Shown here: piece after piece, positions 61,092 through 64,000 of the stretch
How the letters are laid out: every line of letters begins with the position of its first letter
Position numbering within the stretch: position 1 is the first letter of the stretch
Assembly (NCBI GenBank): GCA_037179515.1
Contig: JAXCGZ010005753.1
Coordinates: 1-64,000, forward strand
Source of the DNA: Halocaridina rubra
Lineage: Eukaryota; Arthropoda; Malacostraca; Decapoda; Atyidae
Reading direction: 5' to 3'
Length of the DNA: 64,000 bases
Notes under the pieces: model-generated
Databases searched by the model: none
What the model saw: the letters and a program-made list of their open reading frames with translations, nothing else
What the model was told of the DNA's origin: nothing
Program-made: the position numbers and the translations under genes

Positions 61092-62800
61092 ATGGGTCCT
61101 AAGAGAGTTAAGTGTGTTAGTGATAGTGGCGTTAAAAAGCCTCAATGTGTTACAGTGGAAACAAAGAAAGAAATAATTGGTAAACATGAAAACGGTATTT
61201 GTGTTTCTGATCTCGCCACGCAGTATAACATGGTGAAATTGACCATTTGTACTATCTTAAAGAAAAAAGAGGTTTTAAAGGCGGCTGACGTGCCTAAAGG
61301 AGTTACTATTTTAATGAAGCATAGGTCTCAGATCATAAAAGAGGCAGAAAAATAATTGTTAGTTTGGATAAATGAAAAAGAACTTGCTGGAGATAATGTT
61401 AGAGAAGCTATAATATGCATGAAGGCTCTACAAATACACCATGAATTAGTAGTGAACACTCCAAGTGCTTGTGGCATTAAAATTGACGAATTTAAAGCAA
61501 GTAGAGGCTGGTTTGAAAAATTTCATTGACGAACTGGAATTTACATTGTTAGGCATGGAGAGACGGTTAATTCAACCAAAAAGGCAGTAGAGCCCTATGT
61601 GCTAGAATTCGCTGAATTTGTCGAAAGTAAAGGTTACGTCTCGCAGCAAGTTATGAACTGTGATGAAACAGAATTGGTTTGGTAGAAAATGTGTAAAAAG
61701 GACCTATTAAACCCAAGAGAAGAAGGCACTGCCTGGCCACAAGCCAATGATGGACAGGCTTACACTTTTATTATGTGATAATGCAAGTGGAGACAGCAAG
61801 ATTAAGCCTCTTTTAGTCTACCACTCTGAAAATCTGCATGTTTTTAAGCACAACAATGTGTTGAATGCTAGATCTGGTAATGTGAAGGTAGAATATAATG
61901 GTATGGGTAATGCGTATCCTCTTCATAGAATAGTTGACAGAAGTTTTTGCGCCAGCTGTGAAGAAAAATCTTGAGGAAAAAGGTTTGCCCATTAATGGAA
62001 AATGCTTTTGCCCATCCTCCAGGTTTGGAAGAAGACCTTGCCATAGAATACAACTTCATAAAAGTAAAATTTCTGCCTCCCAACATCACTCCTCTCCTCG
62101 AGCTCATGGACCAGGAAGTCATTCCAGGTCACCAACGAAACGGATTTGACTCTTCATGAATTCTGGAAAGACCAATTCAATATGCTCCACTGCATTGGCC
62201 TTACTGAAAAGGCATGGAAGGAGGTCTCTTAACGCACATTGAACTATGCCTGAAGGAAACTTTGGCCAGGTTGTGTGGCTGATAAAGACTTCAAGGGTTT
62301 CAAGCAGGAGATAGCTATTAACATAGTGAACGAGATTGTGGCCACGGGCAAAAGTTTTGGCTTGGAGGTCAATGAGGAGGATGTGGAGGAGTGGGTGGGG
62401 GACCAAAAACAAGAACTCACCACTGAAGAATTGATCGAGTTGCAACGTGAACAGGCGAAGACTATCCAAGAGGAGCAATCAACGGAGGAAGGGGATGAGA
62501 GGATAAAGGTTTCCAGTGAAAAGTTTAAAGAAAAGAAATTTTCAGTAAGTGGAGTGATGTGCAGGCTTTCATTGAGAATCATTACCCTGACTAAACTGTG
62601 AGCAACAGAGCAGTGGACATATTAAATGACAATACAATGTCTCATTTTAGAAAAATTTATCAGCAAAGCCAGAAAACCACCTTCCAAGAGAAAACATAGA
62701 AAGAAAACACCAGAAATACAGCCTGTACCTGAACAGTTGCCTGACGTATTTATGGAAGGGGACTCTCCTTTGAAGGAGTAGTCCTCATCCTCCTCCCCAA
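61092..62800 (+). pseudogene. Tigger-3 transposase remnant
   Basis: It starts MGPKRVKCVSDSGVKKPQC with the same helix-turn-helix as Tigger-2 (KENGICVSDLATQ-like) and stops after QIIKEAEK (61355). Later blocks in other frames are GWFEKFH, MNCDETELVW, LLCDNASGDSKIKPLLVYHS, the former second-Asp region (MENAFAHPPGLEEDLA, where MDNAPAHPPG is expected), LLELMDQEVI, and a C-terminal part KGFKQEIAINIVNEIVATGK with EDVEEW. It has numerous stops and shifts, and the second catalytic Asp is Glu. Inactive. Confidence 0.8.
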
Positions 62801-62856
62801 CCACCATCCACAGGTGCCAACAACAATAAACCACAAAGATAAATACAGAACTGTAC

Positions 62857-63050
62857 CATGCCGATTTACGTCATGGACTCCCTTTTCTACCAGGGGCTAG
62901 GACAATTGTCTTCTTGCGAAGAACTTGTTTTGGCAAATGTAATCGTTATCCTGAGTGCATGCCCTTGCTAACCTCAGACCGTGGCAGGGCGCAAACCCTC
63001 AACCTGCCGCCTCAGAGTCGCGGATGCTACCGCTTTGCCACGGTGACTAC
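62857..63050 (-). mobile_element. tRNA-headed SINE with 16-bp target duplication
   Basis: The 194-bp insert is flanked by the exact repeat AAATACAGAACTGTAC (62841-62856 and 63051-63066). On the minus strand it starts GTAGTCACCGTGGCAAAGCG, with an A-box-like TGGCAAAGCGGTAGC and a B-box-like GGTTTGCGCCC, so the head is tRNA-like. There is no poly(A) at the other end. It is inserted in Tigger-3, hence younger than it. It is distinct from the RTE-partnered SINE and from the 272-bp units. Confidence 0.85.
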
Positions 63051-63295
63051 AAATACAGAACTGTACTAAGTTTTGCTTTAGTAGAATAGAGAATATTTCT
63101 ATTATTAATGTAATTTCCTATTACAGGTGTATTTACACATGTTTATACCCATAAAAAAAATTAAAAAGGTATATATCTGTGGCTGGAGAATAGATTAATA
63201 TGTTTTACATGCATTTCAATGAGCAAACTTGTTTTGAGTTTCGAACTTTCCGACTCACAGACGGGGTTTAGGAATGGATTAAGTTCATAACTAGT

Positions 63296-63671
63296 ATATA
63301 CCTGTATATAAAAGGACAGATACATAGACAGAAAATCAGATAGACTGATAGATAGATAGACATTCGTCGACTTTTGATCTATGCGACTTATGACCGTTCG
63401 ACTTTTTGACAGAGACCTTGACCATGAAGGGTTATTTAATTAACTGAATGCCTGACCAGGAGTTTTTCTTCATCTCATATAATTTTGTGTCTTAGATATT
63501 TATAGGTTCATAATAATAACAATAATAAAAATAATAATAATAATAATAATAACACAAGAAGAAGAAAAGTTAATTGTTTGCTTGGCCACACAATTTGCGA
63601 CTTAACTGGTTAAAGGTCATAAAATAATAATAACAATAATAATAATAATAACAATGATGATGATAACATAC
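63296..63671. other. Intron sequence with GATA- and AAT-type microsatellites
   Basis: GATA repeats lie near 63345-63360, AATAATAAC-type repeats at 63505-63555, and again at 63620-63665 just inside the host donor site (63671). Nothing else recognised. Confidence 0.7.
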
Positions 63672-64000
63672 CGCGTATACCTTTTTCTTGACATGGTAGG
63701 TAGTTTTTGCTTATGTTTTATGTTATTTTCAGAATTCTGTTTCATTAAAATTCCATCACACCTTCTCTCTTGATTGTTGCATTTCTTGGTAGTTTCCCTG
63801 GCAGAGTAATTTATGTGTTCTGCATTAGCGTTATAAATTACATTAGAACATCTGTGGTCATCAGTGCGATAAAGAGTGTAAGTTCCATTCTCATTCATTT
63901 GAAGACCTCTCTTTTCATCTACTGGAGGAATATCGTGGCATCTACGGTCATCAGCGCGAAGGCTTTTCTGATCCCCGAGTGATGAAAGCTCTTTCCTCTT
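63672..64000 (-). CDS. Host pseudophosphatase, first visible exon (continues beyond window)
   Basis: The frame is open from the window edge for 109 codons and ends at donor GTATGT (63671 downward) leaving CG for the next exon. It is polar and rich in Asn, Lys and Arg. Two imperfect copies of a short motif occur: RADDRRCHDI and RTDDHRCSNV (also visible in DNA as GGTCATCAGYGCGA twice). No known domain. The basic stretch MSRKRYTR lies at the end. The start codon is outside the window. Confidence 0.7.

Overview
The window is animal nuclear DNA. It is AT-rich, has no bacterial gene organisation, and is almost entirely nested transposable elements, simple repeats and introns. The mix of CR1-type and RTE-type LINEs, an I/Jockey-type LINE with RNase H, Tigger/pogo and hAT transposons, and very long TA, CA and GA microsatellites suggests an arthropod, most likely a decapod crustacean. 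The species call is inference only.

The right part (38482 to beyond 64000, minus strand) carries one host gene, recovered by joining short coding blocks at splice sites. Five exons join in phase (63672-64000+, 57092-57263, 44474-44652, 39106-39271, 38482-38679). They encode at least 347 residues: a low-complexity N-terminal region, then a dual-specificity-phosphatase-like domain whose catalytic Cys is replaced by Ser. It looks like a STYX-type pseudophosphatase. Its introns (about 0.4, 5.2, 12.4 and 6.4 kb) hold most of the mobile elements of the right half.

Layout. 1-1380: a ~79-bp minisatellite, then a SINE. 1396-7891: a decayed Tigger element split by two head-to-tail CR1 LINEs (CR1-A full length, CR1-B 5'-truncated). 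7894-9304: LINE fragments, CR1-C, microsatellites and a tRNA-like repeat. 9305-16569: a minus-strand LTR element with two near-identical 719-bp LTRs but no pol. 16859-19155: an internally deleted hAT element with perfect 8-bp target duplications and a large palindrome. 19311-21050: an array of ~272-bp tRNA-like units, partly inverted. 21050-24540: mostly unassigned AT-rich DNA with short repeat fragments. 24540-29285: a decayed I/Jockey-type LINE, interrupted by a 264-bp MITE-like insert. 29420-37396: a second, more decayed copy, invaded by CR1-F. 38482-64000: the host gene with CR1-G, a 3' piece of the I-like LINE, an RTE LINE, CR1-D (intact 797-codon RT frame), CR1-E, SINE pieces and two Tigger elements.

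The elements record a history. CR1 copies sit tail-to-head on each other. A SINE shares its last ~70 bp with the RTE LINE. TA microsatellites border the ends of the LTR element and the Tigger elements. The CR1 ORF1/ORF2 junction carries a candidate -1 ribosomal slippery heptamer with no ATG available for ORF2. Alignments here were made by eye, so element borders are accurate to a few bases only where target duplications or splice sites are quoted.
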